From NCBI GenBank assembly GCA_030323885.1, contig CM059187.1, positions 130,268,424-130,332,423 of the forward strand: a stretch of DNA of 64,000 bases. Direction: 5' to 3'. Both the position numbers and the translations under genes were made by a program. Numbering within the stretch: the stretch's first letter is position 1; each line of letters begins with the position of its first letter. The DNA comes from Branchipolynoe longqiensis (Eukaryota > Annelida > Polychaeta > Phyllodocida > Polynoidae). Positions 55,260 to 64,000 of the stretch are shown one piece after another. The notes under the pieces are model-generated. The model worked only from the letters and a program-made list of their open reading frames with translations. It was not told where the DNA came from and did no database searches.

Positions 55260-55800
55260 CTAACACCCGCCGCACGCCGCACGCCGCACGCCGCAAGCCG
55301 CACGCCCCACGCCGCACGCCGCACGCCGCACGCCGCAAGCCGCAAGCCCCACGCCACACACCGCACGCCACATGCCGCACGCAGCACAACGAACACCGCA
55401 GAATGCACACGACATGTGGCACGCGGCACGCGGCACGCGGCACGCGGCACGCCGCACGCCGCACCCCGCACCCCGCATGCCACATCGCACATCGTACTCC
55501 ATACTACCTCCGAAACGCCGCACATCGCACGACGCACACCACACGACGAACAACACACTATGCATTATGCACTATGCACTATGCACTCTGTACTATGCAC
55601 TATGCACTATGAAATATGCAATATGCACTATACGATATGCACTATACGATATGCACTATGCACTATGGACTATGTACGCCGCACGCCGCAATCCGCACGC
55701 CACATGCCACATGCCACACGCCACACGCCACACGCCGCATGCTGCACGCCTCATGCCACACGCCGCATGCCGCACGACGCACGACGCACAACGAACACCA
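55260..55800 (+). repeat. Seven-base array (CGCACGC / TATGCAC)
   Basis: A heptamer repeat that starts as cgcacgc/cgcaagc, becomes gcacgcg, switches to AT-rich tatgcac and tatgcactatacga between 55557 and 55676, and returns to cgccgcacgccaca. The period stays near seven throughout. Overlapping frames of 95-174 codons on both strands are its translations (Cys/Arg/Ala or His/Ala/Thr repeats). Confidence 0.9.
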
Positions 55801-56038
55801 CACACCAAACTCCCTATTCCTCCACCGCTCTTTCCATACGCACACACACACACACGGAACCCCACCCACCGCCCCACCACCATGCGTATCGCGTGAGTTG
55901 AACTCATACTTTGGGTTTCATATTGAAAATTGTCGACCGGCAATGAGAGACTGGTTCTAATCGGGACCGCCCACTCACTGCGCTGCCGGGCCAGAGATCA
56001 AACTTCAAATGGGCCCCACCACACGCGATTAGCATATA
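55801..56038. other. Non-coding DNA
   Basis: An (AC)n stretch near 55840 and unique sequence; no gene seen. Confidence 0.4.
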
Positions 56039-56519
56039 CAGTATAACCCCGTTAAACCAAACTTGAAGGGACCCTAGAAATTTGTTTGGATTAACCGATC
56101 ATTGGTTTAACCAAGCTTTGACTTTGACTTGGCGTTGGCAAACACGGGGGTGTATTATGAATGCACAATGTATGTGGACACTATGATTATTATTTTGTTA
56201 TGTATATACAGTTTAACCCCATTAAGCCAACCTCGGTTAAATCAAACGATCGGTTAATCCAAACTTTTTTCGGCGACCTGTCAAAATACTACCATTTATC
56301 ATATAAAAAAGCCTCAGGTGACCTGAAAACTACATTGTTTAACTGTGCCGGAAATGGCTTGGGGCAGACAATTTTGTTTGGATTAAACGATACTTTGGAT
56401 TAACCGACTTTGGTTTAACCAACGTTTTTTATATGATAAATGGTAGTATTTTGCCGGGCCGCCGAAACAAGTTTGGATTAACCGATCGGTTGGTTTAACA
56501 GAGCTTGGTTTAACGGGGT

Positions 56520-59500
56520 ATGCAGGTATAGCAATACCTCAGGGAGTTTGACGCCCCTGCCTTGCAGAGTTCTAAACCACTGCCTTGTGGTACAGGTCCT
56601 TGACAGAACCGAAGGCTAAGGGAGCAAACCCTAAACAGAAAACCATGTCACTGTGGCAGCATTAAGGGCGGTTGATGTATGGAACTCCCAACATCTCCCG
56701 ACCAGCCACTGCAGGGACAAATAGTTTTGCGCCTGTCTTGACATGTTCTTGCCGGTGTGAAACCTCTATTTGCTCCCCGAGAGAGTGCCGCTGGTAACTT
56801 GCAAAAGCCAGCAGCACTTCAACACTTTTGCAGGCAGCTTTCATGAAATGTACAACCGCACAAAACACCATACCGGCTCGGTCGTCGCCCGGGTTATCAA
56901 GGACCGCGCTGCTCGAGCTCATCTTCCGTCGACAGCGGAAAATCAGCTAGGAGGAACACAACGCAACACAACACAACTACTGACAATTGCCCAATGGAAC
57001 GTCAGGACTCTTCTCGACCGAGAAGCAGCTGACCGACCAGAAAGACGTACGGCACTAGTAGCAATGGAACTGGCAAAATACAACATCGACATTGCCGCCC
57101 TATGCGAAACAAGGTTCTCAGAGTCTGGTAGTCTCAATGACCTGGAATACTCTTTCTTCTGGAGTGGCAAACCCGAAGGAGAGAGAAGGGAGGCAGGAGT
57201 GGGCTTTGCTATCAAAAAGGACATCGTCACAAAGCTGATAGAAATGCCACGGCCAGTAAGTGACAGAATCATGACGATGAGACTACCTTTGAGCAAGGAC
57301 AACTTTGCTACAATTATCAGTGTGTACGCTCCAACAATGACAAACCCAGATGATAACAAGGAGGCCTTCTACAACCAGTTGGCAAGTACACTCAGTGACA
57401 TCCCTCACACGGATAAGCTACTGCTGATGGGAGACTTCAATGCAAGGATAGGAAGAGAAAATGACAAGTGGCCCTTGGTCATGGGCAAACATGGAATCGG
57501 GAAATGCAACTCCAATGGTGAGCTCCTACTGGCTTTGTGCTCTGAGTTCGAACTGATAGTAACAAACACCATGTTCAAACAGAAGGATGAACGCAAGACC
57601 ACTTGGATGCATCCTCGTTCCAGGCACTGGCATATGATCGACTTCATCATCACAAGGTGCCGGGATAAGATGGACATCCACAGTACTCGAGCCATGCGTG
57701 GAGCTAACTGCTGGACCGATCACCAGATGCTAAGGTCAAAAGTGGCATTCAGAATACGAGAAAAACACAACAGGCAAGGGACAAATAAACCAACAAAGCT
57801 CAACACAGCAAAATTAAGTACCATCAGTCACAGAGAGAGCTTCAAGCAGGAGATGGACAGCGCTCTCGCACAATGGGAGGAGAAGGAAAGCCCAACACCA
57901 GATGAGGAATGGGCAGCGTTGCAGCAGGTTGTATACAACACAGCTAAAACTTATCTCGGCAAGCCAGACAGAAAACATCAGGACTGGTTCGACCCCAACA
58001 ATCAGGAGCTACAGAATCTTATGAGCAGAAGAGACCAAGCCCACCAGAGAGTGTTGCAGACCAGGAACACTAGATCCACCACTGCAGCATACAAAGATGC
58101 CTGCAGATTGCTACAAAAATGCACCCGTGCATTGAAGTCAGACTGGTGGGAAATGAAGGCAGAGGAGCTGCAGAGAGCTGCAGACAGAAACAACATGAAG
58201 GGCTTCTACAGCGGACTGAAGGAAGTGTGGGGACCCGTGAAGAAGGGAGCTGTTCACCTGAAATCAACAGATGGAACGGAGACCTTTTCCGACAGCAAGA
58301 GAGTTGTGGCAAGATGGTGCGAACACTTCCAGAAGCTACTCAACGTCCCTGGCGACATAGATCACAAAGCTCTGAACAACATCCAGCAGCGCATTACCAA
58401 AACATGCCTCGATGAGATTCCAACCATGGATGAGATGGCTAGAGCAATCGCCAGCCTGAAAGATGGCAAAGCACCTGGGGGTGATGGAATTCCTGCCGAG
58501 GTATGGAAGCATGGAGGAGACAATCTGCTCAAAAGACTGCACCAACTAATCACCAATGCCTGGGAGGAGGGTTCTGTACCCCAAGCATGGAAGGATGCCA
58601 GCATTGTAACCATCTACAAGAAAGGTGATCGAACAGACTGTGGGAACTATAGAGGAATCTCTCTTCTTTCCATAGCAGGGAAGATCTTCGCCAGGATCCT
58701 ACTCAACAGACTATCTATCCACATAACACCTGGTGTAGTTCCAGAGTCACAATGTGGCTTCAGAGGTAACCGGAGCACTGTGGATATGATATTTTGTCTC
58801 CGACAGCTACAAGAAAAGTGCATTGAGCAGGACCGACCACTGTACATGGTATTTGTCGATTTCACTAAGGCATTTGATACAGTCGGGAGGACCGGGCTAT
58901 GGCAGCTACTGAGGAAGTATGGATGCCCAGAGAAGTTCACAACTATGATCGAGGCTCTACATACAGGAATGATGGCGAACGTTAGTGCTGGAGGGGAAGT
59001 CTCGGAATCATTTGGGGTTACCAATGGGGTCAAGCAAGGTTGTGTACTGGCCCCCACGCTCTTCTCCATCTTCCTATCAGCAATGCTAGACGAGGCTTTC
59101 CGAGACATGGGGGATGGCATCTATATACAGTCCAGACAGAGCGCTGACCTATTCAATGTCGCACACTTCAGAGCGAAGACCAAGACTACTCAGATACTGG
59201 TGAGAGAGCTACTATTCGCAGATGACAGTGCACTGGTTGCCCACTCTGCTGAAGAGACCCAGAAAATAGTGGACGCTTTCTCCGATGCATCAAAGAAGTT
59301 TGGCCTGAAAATTAACATCAAGAAGACGGAGGTGCTGTACCAACCCAACTCTACAAGAACCCGAGAGGAGGAGATCATGGTTGACGGAAACAAGCTGAAC
59401 TCTGTTCTGGAATTCACCTATCTCGGATGCACTATATCAAGTGATGGACGCATTGATGCTGAGATACAGAGGAGGATGGCCAAGGCTAGCGCATCTTTCG

Positions 59501-60030
59501 GCCGACTACGCCAGAGACTCTGGAACAACCACCATGTGTCCATTCGGGTCAAAGGTAAGATCTACCGCGCAATCGTGCTATCCACCCTACTATACGGAGC
59601 CGAGGCCTGGACAGCGTACAGACAGCAGGTGAAAAAGCTGCATGCCTTCATGATGCGACATCTGCGTTCAATCATGAGGCTAACCTGGAAGGACAAAGTG
59701 ACGAATAAGGAAATACTCGAACGGATGGGGCTGCCCTCTATGGAAGATCTTCTGATCAAAAAGAATCTCCGGTGGACTGGACACCTCATGAGGATGTCAT
59801 CAGACAGGCTACCAAAGCAGATCCTCTATTCTCAACTGTCTTCTGGCTACAGAAAGAGAGGGCGCCCCCGTCTCCGGTTCAAAGATACCATCAAGAGAAA
59901 CCTGAAGCTGAGAGACATTAAGACCGACTCATGGACACAACTCTCACAGCAGAGAGCTAAATGGAGAGCGGCAGTCAAGTAATGAAAGCAGTCTTTGTCG
60001 CATCGCGACCGACAGCATGATGATGATGAT
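56520..60030 (+). mobile_element. Full-length RTE-like non-LTR retrotransposon
   Basis: About 3.5 kb: a 328-bp 5' region, one long frame, a 48-bp 3' untranslated part and a (GAT)n tail. It is bounded by a perfect 13-bp direct repeat GGTTTAACGGGGT (56507-56519 and 60031-60043). A very short 3' region ending in a short-repeat tail, a single APE-type endonuclease plus reverse transcriptase frame and no LTRs are characteristic of the RTE clade. The intact frame and unmutated duplication suggest a recent insertion. Confidence 0.9.
56848..59982 (+). CDS. RTE endonuclease / reverse transcriptase polyprotein
   Basis: The protein would nick target DNA and copy its own RNA at the nick (target-primed reverse transcription). 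From the ATG at 56848 the frame is 1044 codons with no interruption; the frame is open 26 codons further up but without an ATG. Residues about 45-300 form an APE-type endonuclease: QWNVRT (50-54), CETR with Glu 87, SVYAP with Tyr 160, GDFNA with Asp 196 and Asn 198, IDF with Asp 265 and TDH with His 292. Residues about 470-820 are the reverse transcriptase: KDGKAPGGDGIPAE, NYRGISLLS, FVDFTKAFD with Asp 671, NGVKQGCVLAPTLFS, and FADD with Asp 792 and 793. The C-terminal 200 residues hold the conserved LLYGAEAW and KKLHAFMMRH segments. All catalytic residues that I can place are present, so activity is plausible. Confidence 0.9.
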   Translation: MYNRTKHHTGSVVARVIKDRAARAHLPSTAENQLGGTQRNTTQLLTIAQWNVRTLLDREAADRPERRTALVAMELAKYNIDIAALCETRFSESGSLNDLEYSFFWSGKPEGERREAGVGFAIKKDIVTKLIEMPRPVSDRIMTMRLPLSKDNFATIISVYAPTMTNPDDNKEAFYNQLASTLSDIPHTDKLLLMGDFNARIGRENDKWPLVMGKHGIGKCNSNGELLLALCSEFELIVTNTMFKQKDERKTTWMHPRSRHWHMIDFIITRCRDKMDIHSTRAMRGANCWTDHQMLRSKVAFRIREKHNRQGTNKPTKLNTAKLSTISHRESFKQEMDSALAQWEEKESPTPDEEWAALQQVVYNTAKTYLGKPDRKHQDWFDPNNQELQNLMSRRDQAHQRVLQTRNTRSTTAAYKDACRLLQKCTRALKSDWWEMKAEELQRAADRNNMKGFYSGLKEVWGPVKKGAVHLKSTDGTETFSDSKRVVARWCEHFQKLLNVPGDIDHKALNNIQQRITKTCLDEIPTMDEMARAIASLKDGKAPGGDGIPAEVWKHGGDNLLKRLHQLITNAWEEGSVPQAWKDASIVTIYKKGDRTDCGNYRGISLLSIAGKIFARILLNRLSIHITPGVVPESQCGFRGNRSTVDMIFCLRQLQEKCIEQDRPLYMVFVDFTKAFDTVGRTGLWQLLRKYGCPEKFTTMIEALHTGMMANVSAGGEVSESFGVTNGVKQGCVLAPTLFSIFLSAMLDEAFRDMGDGIYIQSRQSADLFNVAHFRAKTKTTQILVRELLFADDSALVAHSAEETQKIVDAFSDASKKFGLKINIKKTEVLYQPNSTRTREEEIMVDGNKLNSVLEFTYLGCTISSDGRIDAEIQRRMAKASASFGRLRQRLWNNHHVSIRVKGKIYRAIVLSTLLYGAEAWTAYRQQVKKLHAFMMRHLRSIMRLTWKDKVTNKEILERMGLPSMEDLLIKKNLRWTGHLMRMSSDRLPKQILYSQLSSGYRKRGRPRLRFKDTIKRNLKLRDIKTDSWTQLSQQRAKWRAAVK

Positions 60031-60050
60031 GGTTTAACGGGGTTGTACTG

Positions 60051-60362
60051 TCCCCAGAAAATGAGACCCTTGAAAATAGGTTACCAAGCTTTTAACTATT
60101 CATTAATCCCCTCCTCTCCATTATAACCGGAAGAATGCATCAAAGTAACCTGCCATCGCGAAGAATAGGAGAACCAGGCTGACTGTGGCCAAGGTGTGGC
60201 CGGGTATGCCATGTGTGTCATGTGTCACAGGTGTGGCAGGTGTATTGTGGCACAGTTGGTGGGTTGGGATATGATGTATTGTAATGTCACGTAAGCCTGT
60301 ATACCACTCCGCTCTCCTACCCCTCCCCCCCCCCCCCCAACACACACACACCCTGGTCAATG
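60051..60362. other. Non-coding DNA
   Basis: A poly-C run and (AC)n lie at 60325-60352. No gene. Confidence 0.4.
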
Positions 60363-60440
60363 GGAAGGGAGCATCCGCCTCCGGTGTTGGTAGGTCGTGG
60401 TTCGAACCTTGGCCGAGCCAAACTCATGACTTAATCATAC
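60363..60440 (+). mobile_element. SINE head fragment (tRNA-like)
   Basis: The sequence catccgcctccggtgttggt followed by cgtggttcgaaccttggccg and gagccaaactcatgacttaa matches the head and first body words of family 1, diverged. Confidence 0.55.
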
Positions 60441-60692
60441 TAATTCATACCTGGTGATTGGCAATACTTGGGCGGGGTAAGAAAGCAATGGAATGAGGAA
60501 GATCACTTGTCCGCGATTGGAGGTTCCTTTGATTAATCAACTAATGTACATTTAAAAAAAAAAAAAGACATCAGGTGACTAAGCATCCTTGCTAGAACTG
60601 GCACAATTGCTAATTACTAGTACCAAAAGCTATAGGGGGAATAAAGGTATGTACCAGCAGGTAAGTATCTGTGTCTTTCTGTTGGTTCAAAG

Positions 60693-60890
60693 GTTGGTTG
60701 GTTGTTGGAGTTTTACTTCCTGGCAACATCTAAGGTCATATAAGGACATATAAGGACGGGTACCGACTTGTGACAGAGCACACTCATGGCAACATAATAG
60801 TGCTGCCCCACTGGGAAATCAGGCTTCCAGCACCATGACCCAATATCCCACTCAGTCACATTATCCTGACACTGAGCTAACCAGTCCGAG
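60693..60890 (-). mobile_element. SINE 3' half (family 1), minus copy
   Basis: From ggttggttgttggagtttta to cactgagctaaccagtccga, where it breaks off. A local duplication of catataagga is present. Confidence 0.8.
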
Positions 60891-61268
60891 AACTGTGTTA
60901 GCTTTCCACCAGGCTCAAATCGATTAGGATGATTATACCTGAGCAGATTATTGCGAAACACACACGCACAAAATCCAACGAGCAACTGGGCAATCTGGAC
61001 CTGAGAATAAAAAGAAAAGCCTCGCATGGTGGTTTAGCACACACACAAAAAAAGAGAAAAAATTGAGAAAAAAAAAGGTTTTTAGATTGATGCGCTTAGT
61101 GATGGGAAAGGTCATATTTAAGACTCAGCATTAGATATGCCTGCGAACATGGACATGGCCACATACTAACAGAATCGTTAATCTAAGTGGGTCAATTCTA
61201 CCAGCACATGAACACACTTCGAGTTAATGCATTGGTAGAGACCGGTCAAATTGTTTGATTTATTAGCA
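60891..61268. other. Non-coding DNA
   Basis: Nothing recognised beyond A-rich stretches near 61040-61080. Confidence 0.4.
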
Positions 61269-61426
61269 GGGAGTTTTATGTCCTAGCAGCATTTGCGGAC
61301 ATTTCAGAATGGATACGTCTGGCACGAGTGCGCGCAGTCATGGCAGCTTTTATAGTGCTGCCGCCCTGAGATACCATGCAAGCGGCACCATGACAGAGTA
61401 TCCCACTCAGGTACCTTGTCCTGATA
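61269..61426 (-). mobile_element. SINE 3' half (family 1), minus copy, cut by a MITE
   Basis: The 3' half of the family in minus orientation stops at ccttgtcctgata. The next family words, gctaaccagtcattatccta, appear after the MITE at 61776, so the SINE is older than the MITE insertion here. Confidence 0.75.
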
Positions 61427-61775
61427 TTAAAGCTGCATAGTCTGATGAAATATCAAATTTTCAAAAACAAACCAAGTATCTAGATTTGATTTTACATATC
61501 TAACTTAGATATCGATGCACTTATTAGGCATTTGTTTCTGTGTAGAAGGCAATACTGAGTCAATTTAACAGAACGTGTTACTGCAGAAGTCTATGGTGTC
61601 AGAGTTTTGGCAAGTTTGGCAAAACTAATTTTCCATGTTTGCACTCAAAATATCTCGAACGTTTTCCATTTCAAATTAAAATAACTTAATGTAGATTAGA
61701 TACTAGTGATCAATATAATATATTTATCTCAGAAAAAATACAGAAATGCAAAACCATCGGACTATGCAACTTTAA
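61427..61775 (+). mobile_element. TTAA MITE, full-length plus copy inserted in a SINE
   Basis: TTAAAGCTGCATAGTCTGAT to aaccatcggactatgcaact plus TTAA, with TTAA duplicated at the SINE break. Confidence 0.85.
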
Positions 61776-61854
61776 GCTAACCAGTCATTATCCTAATGTG
61801 AGTCAAGCTAACGATTTACAATATTTTCTCTTTATTATTAATATTATTAATGTC

Positions 61855-62010
61855 ATAGGGGTAATGAAAAAAGGAAATATTGCACATAGACCAGTATCCT
61901 GATTCACAGTTCTTGCCATTCTTGATATGATCTTCCCCCTCCATGACTAGCTGTCTACGTTGCTCATTGCCTAAGAGCTCAGTGCTGACAACTACACTAC
62001 TCACCATGGA
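61855..62010 (-). mobile_element. SINE family 2, diverged fragment
   Basis: The words gggtaatgaaaaaaggaaat and gctgtctacgttgctcattg correspond to gggtgatgaaaatgggaaac and cctgtctatgtggttacttg of the copies at 33489 and 33811. The tRNA-like head is degraded. Confidence 0.55.
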
Positions 62011-62115
62011 ATTGACAGTCTTTTAAATGGTTTACGTCCATCATTTCTTCAATGCTTGCATTCAGGGGTCATACTTCCTATTCATATGAGGTATTCATAC
62101 TTCCTATTCATACAA

Positions 62116-62457
62116 CCAGACGGGATGGCTGAATGAGTTAAAGTGTCCGTCTCCCGTGTTGGTAGATCGTGGGGTCGAGGGTTCAAACCCTGGTCGAGTC
62201 AAACCAATGACGTACAAAATTATACTTGTTGCTTCCTAGCCTGGCGCTCAGCATTATTAGGATAGGGCAAGGACTGGTTGGCTCGGTGTCAGGATAATGT
62301 GACTGAGTGGGATATCAGGTCATGGAGCTGGCAGCCTGATCTTCCAGTGGGGCAGCACTATAAAGTCGCCATGAGTGTGCACTGTCACAAGTCGGTACCC
62401 GCCCTGATATGACCTTAGATTTTGCTAGGACCTAAAACCACAACAAACAAACAAACC
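62116..62457 (+). mobile_element. SINE (family 1), reference full-length copy
   Basis: Order: tRNA-like head ccagacgggatggctgaatg with A-box-like start and B box gagggttcaaaccctggtcg; the linker gagtcaaaccaatgac; a body with tcctagcctggcgctcagca, ggactggttggctcggtgtc, gtgactgagtgggatatcag and cagtggggcagcactataaa; and a 3' end with tatgaccttagattttgcta and a caaacaaacaaac tail. Length is about 342 bp. The length and long variable region of the head suggest a Leu/Ser-type tRNA ancestor. The conserved middle resembles central domains shared among invertebrate SINEs, from memory. Confidence 0.9.
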
Positions 62458-62499
62458 TAGCAATTGTGACCCATCTCATTCCTAAATGAACATCAACCG

Positions 62500-62888
62500 A
62501 CCTTAGATAATGGTGGACTTATTAAGCAGTTGTTGCTGCATTAAATCAAAACAATAGAAGCATATGGTATCCTAATTTTAATGTCATTGCCCAAATTAAT
62601 TTAGTATGTTTTCATTTCGAATATCTCCAAAGCTGAGAGACATTAATGATTAAGACCGACTCATGGACATCACTTTCACAGCAGAGAGCTAAATGGAGAG
62701 CGGCAGTCAAGTAATGAAAGCAGTCTTTCTCGCATCGCGACCGACAGCATGATGATGATCTCCAAAGTTAGCCACTTTAAAAAAAAATTACCCCAAACTA
62801 AAAGTAAGGTAGCTCATAGTGATCAACCTAATATAGTTGTCTCAAAAAGGTGGTATCAACTTAAAACCATCGGATTATGCATCTTTAA
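62500..62888 (+). mobile_element. TTAA MITE, diverged, interrupted by an RTE tail
   Basis: Interior words tggacttattaagcagttgt and gaagcatatggtatc, and the right end aaccatcggattatgcatct plus TTAA, are recognisable. The left terminus is lost. Confidence 0.65.
62633..62757 (+). mobile_element. RTE 3' tail, 5'-truncated insertion
   Basis: The last 125 bp of the RTE element (ctgagagacatt ... gacagcatgatgatg), with a small internal insertion near 62645, flanked by the perfect 10-bp repeat ATCTCCAAAG (62623-62632 and 62758-62767). It sits inside a TTAA MITE. Confidence 0.9.
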
Positions 62889-63290
62889 GTAATTCAGTTC
62901 CAAAGAAAATTTTCAATTCCGCAAAATACGGAATCTCATGCGCTATTCTAGAAGGAAGCGATCCATTGTAGGCCTACCCAATGTAGTGTGACAAGCAGAA
63001 ATGTTGTCTCCCTGGCTTGATTGGGTGAGAAGATATCAGTCAAGGTGGTTTCATTGGGATAATCTGTTGCACCTTACTCTTGTGCCATTTACACAGCATA
63101 GATAATAACATATATTCAAGAGAGCATTTACTTGTAAATTTACTGATGAGTTAGCATGAAATATGAATATCTAAAGGAGGTAGTATTCAGGAGCTATGAA
63201 TCATGGGAAGGTGAGAGGTCAACCAGTATGTATGACGGCTAACTTGCAGGTAGTTATGACTAATATCTTTTAACAACTATATCTGTGCAA
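62889..63290. other. Non-coding DNA
   Basis: Nothing recognised. Confidence 0.4.
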
Positions 63291-63452
63291 ACCCACCCCT
63301 CACCCCTCACCCCTCACCCCTCACCCTTTACCCCTCAGCCCTCACCCCTCCCGCCTCACCCCTCACCCCACACCGCTCACCTCTCACCCCTCACCCCTCA
63401 ACCCTCACCCCACACCGCTCACCCCTCACCCCTCAACCCTCACCCCACGCCC
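63291..63452 (+). repeat. (CCCCTCA)n array
   Basis: Heptamer cccctca repeated with variants, including a duplicated block containing ccccacaccgctcacc. Translated frames are Pro/Ser/His repeats. Confidence 0.9.
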
Positions 63453-63819
63453 CCCTCGCCCAATACGTCAATTTGTACCGGGCATCAGCGAGCCCGCCGT
63501 CATTATTTTCTAAACAAATACTTAGTAATAAATACTGCCTGATACTCATTTGTCACCACACTAAATATTATATAGTTTGCATAAATTATTTGCTTGCTTG
63601 TTTTTATTTGCTTGTCAGATCAGACATTTATTACGTGAGCATAAATGATGAATAGGATCACAACATTATGTACTCTCCAACTGTGCAGGATAATCCAGGT
63701 TAATCCAGATTTTACCCCGATAGATTACTAGCGTCGCAACCTCCCGGTGAAAGACATTGTTTACGAGAGCGACATTTGGAGGAAAGGTATCGACTAGCTG
63801 TTTGTTAATGGTTGGTTTG

Positions 63820-64000
63820 CCCGCCCGGAGCATCTGGGCCGTGGGGGGTTCGGCGTGGGAGGGGGTTGGGGGTTGGGAGGAGGGGCAGGTCGGGTTGGGG
63901 AGTGGCGGCGGGTGGGTAGGCTGCAGGCGGGAGTAGGGGCGCGGAAGGTCCGGCGGGCGGGGCGGCGGGCGGGCCGGTGGGCGGGGCGGCGCGCGGGGCA
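63820..64000. other. GC-rich, CpG-rich edge of the window
   Basis: Composition rises sharply, with ggcgggcggggcggcgcg-type words up to the last base. It could be the start of a CpG island or a GC-rich repeat; the window ends before this can be decided. Confidence 0.5.

Larger units (their letters stand above)
56039..60050 (+). mobile_element. TA-flanked CAGT elements (GTTTAACC family), interrupted by the RTE element
   Basis: A left terminus CAGTATAACCCCGTTAAACC starts at 56039 after TA. A second one, CAGTTTAACCCCATTAAGCC, starts at about 56210, again after TATA. The single right terminus ggtttaacggggttgtactg ends at 60050. The interior repeats ggttaatcc / ggtttaacc words and contains an inverted pair, aaaatactaccatttatcat and atgataaatggtagtatttt. 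The RTE element inserted near the right end. Confidence 0.8.

Noticed and set aside
55372..55896. Overlapping frames up to 174 codons, His/Ala/Arg-rich, on both strands
   Set aside because: All arise from the heptamer array, which leaves several frames open at once.
62116..62200. tRNA-like sequence with A and B boxes
   Set aside because: It is the head of a SINE with a conserved 250-bp body and an A/C-rich tail, repeated many times; not a functional tRNA gene.

Overview
The window looks like repeat-dense, gene-poor DNA from an invertebrate animal nuclear genome. The evidence is AT-rich sequence with no operons, tRNA-derived SINEs, TTAA- and TA-flanked MITEs, an RTE-like non-LTR retrotransposon, a decayed Ty3/gypsy element, and many micro- and minisatellites. 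I cannot name the species. A marine lophotrochozoan or invertebrate deuterostome is a guess from element style. I found no host protein-coding gene, rRNA or functional tRNA that I can defend. Nearly every longer open frame is a transposon product, a decayed copy of one, or low-complexity translation.

Layout. 0-5.9 kb: TTAA-flanked MITEs nested in each other, a 1.8-kb satellite of 53-bp units, and a MITE with a triplicated end. 6-11.4 kb: G-rich minisatellite, TA tracts, a 254-bp MITE, a dead non-LTR 3' end, a pogo-like MITE and a hexanucleotide array. 12.5-21 kb: SINE-in-SINE, two large CpG-rich foldback elements and related foldbacks. 22-36 kb: a MITE, a 0.9-kb minisatellite, many SINEs, a long palindrome and a decayed cysteine-rich coding remnant. 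37.3-41.3 kb: a nested stack, namely a TTAA MITE split by a TA-flanked CAGT element, itself split by a head-to-tail array of a 0.75-kb unit and by a foldback element. 41.3-46.3 kb: SINEs, an AT-rich relative of the CpG-rich foldbacks, a hAT-like element and simple repeats. 46.3-49.3 kb: an LTR-bounded gypsy remnant on the minus strand. 49.6-54.8 kb: SINEs, MITEs and an RTE copy that has lost its endonuclease. 56-60 kb: a full-length RTE with one uninterrupted 1044-codon frame, inserted in a CAGT/TA element with a 13-bp target duplication. 60-64 kb: SINEs, MITEs, a 125-bp RTE tail and a CpG-rich edge.

How the parts relate. The RTE element encodes endonuclease and reverse transcriptase. It is present as an intact copy, an internally deleted copy and a 3' tail, each with its own target duplication. 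The MITEs and foldbacks encode nothing visible and would depend on transposases supplied elsewhere. Nesting gives a relative age order: the TTAA MITEs are generally the oldest layer, with SINEs, CAGT elements and RTE copies inserted into or beside them. The most unusual objects are the no-duplication concatemer at 37449-40558, whose long unit carries a complete minus-strand mini-gene, and a set of foldback elements that share GTCACAC-type ends but fill their interiors with different short repeated words.
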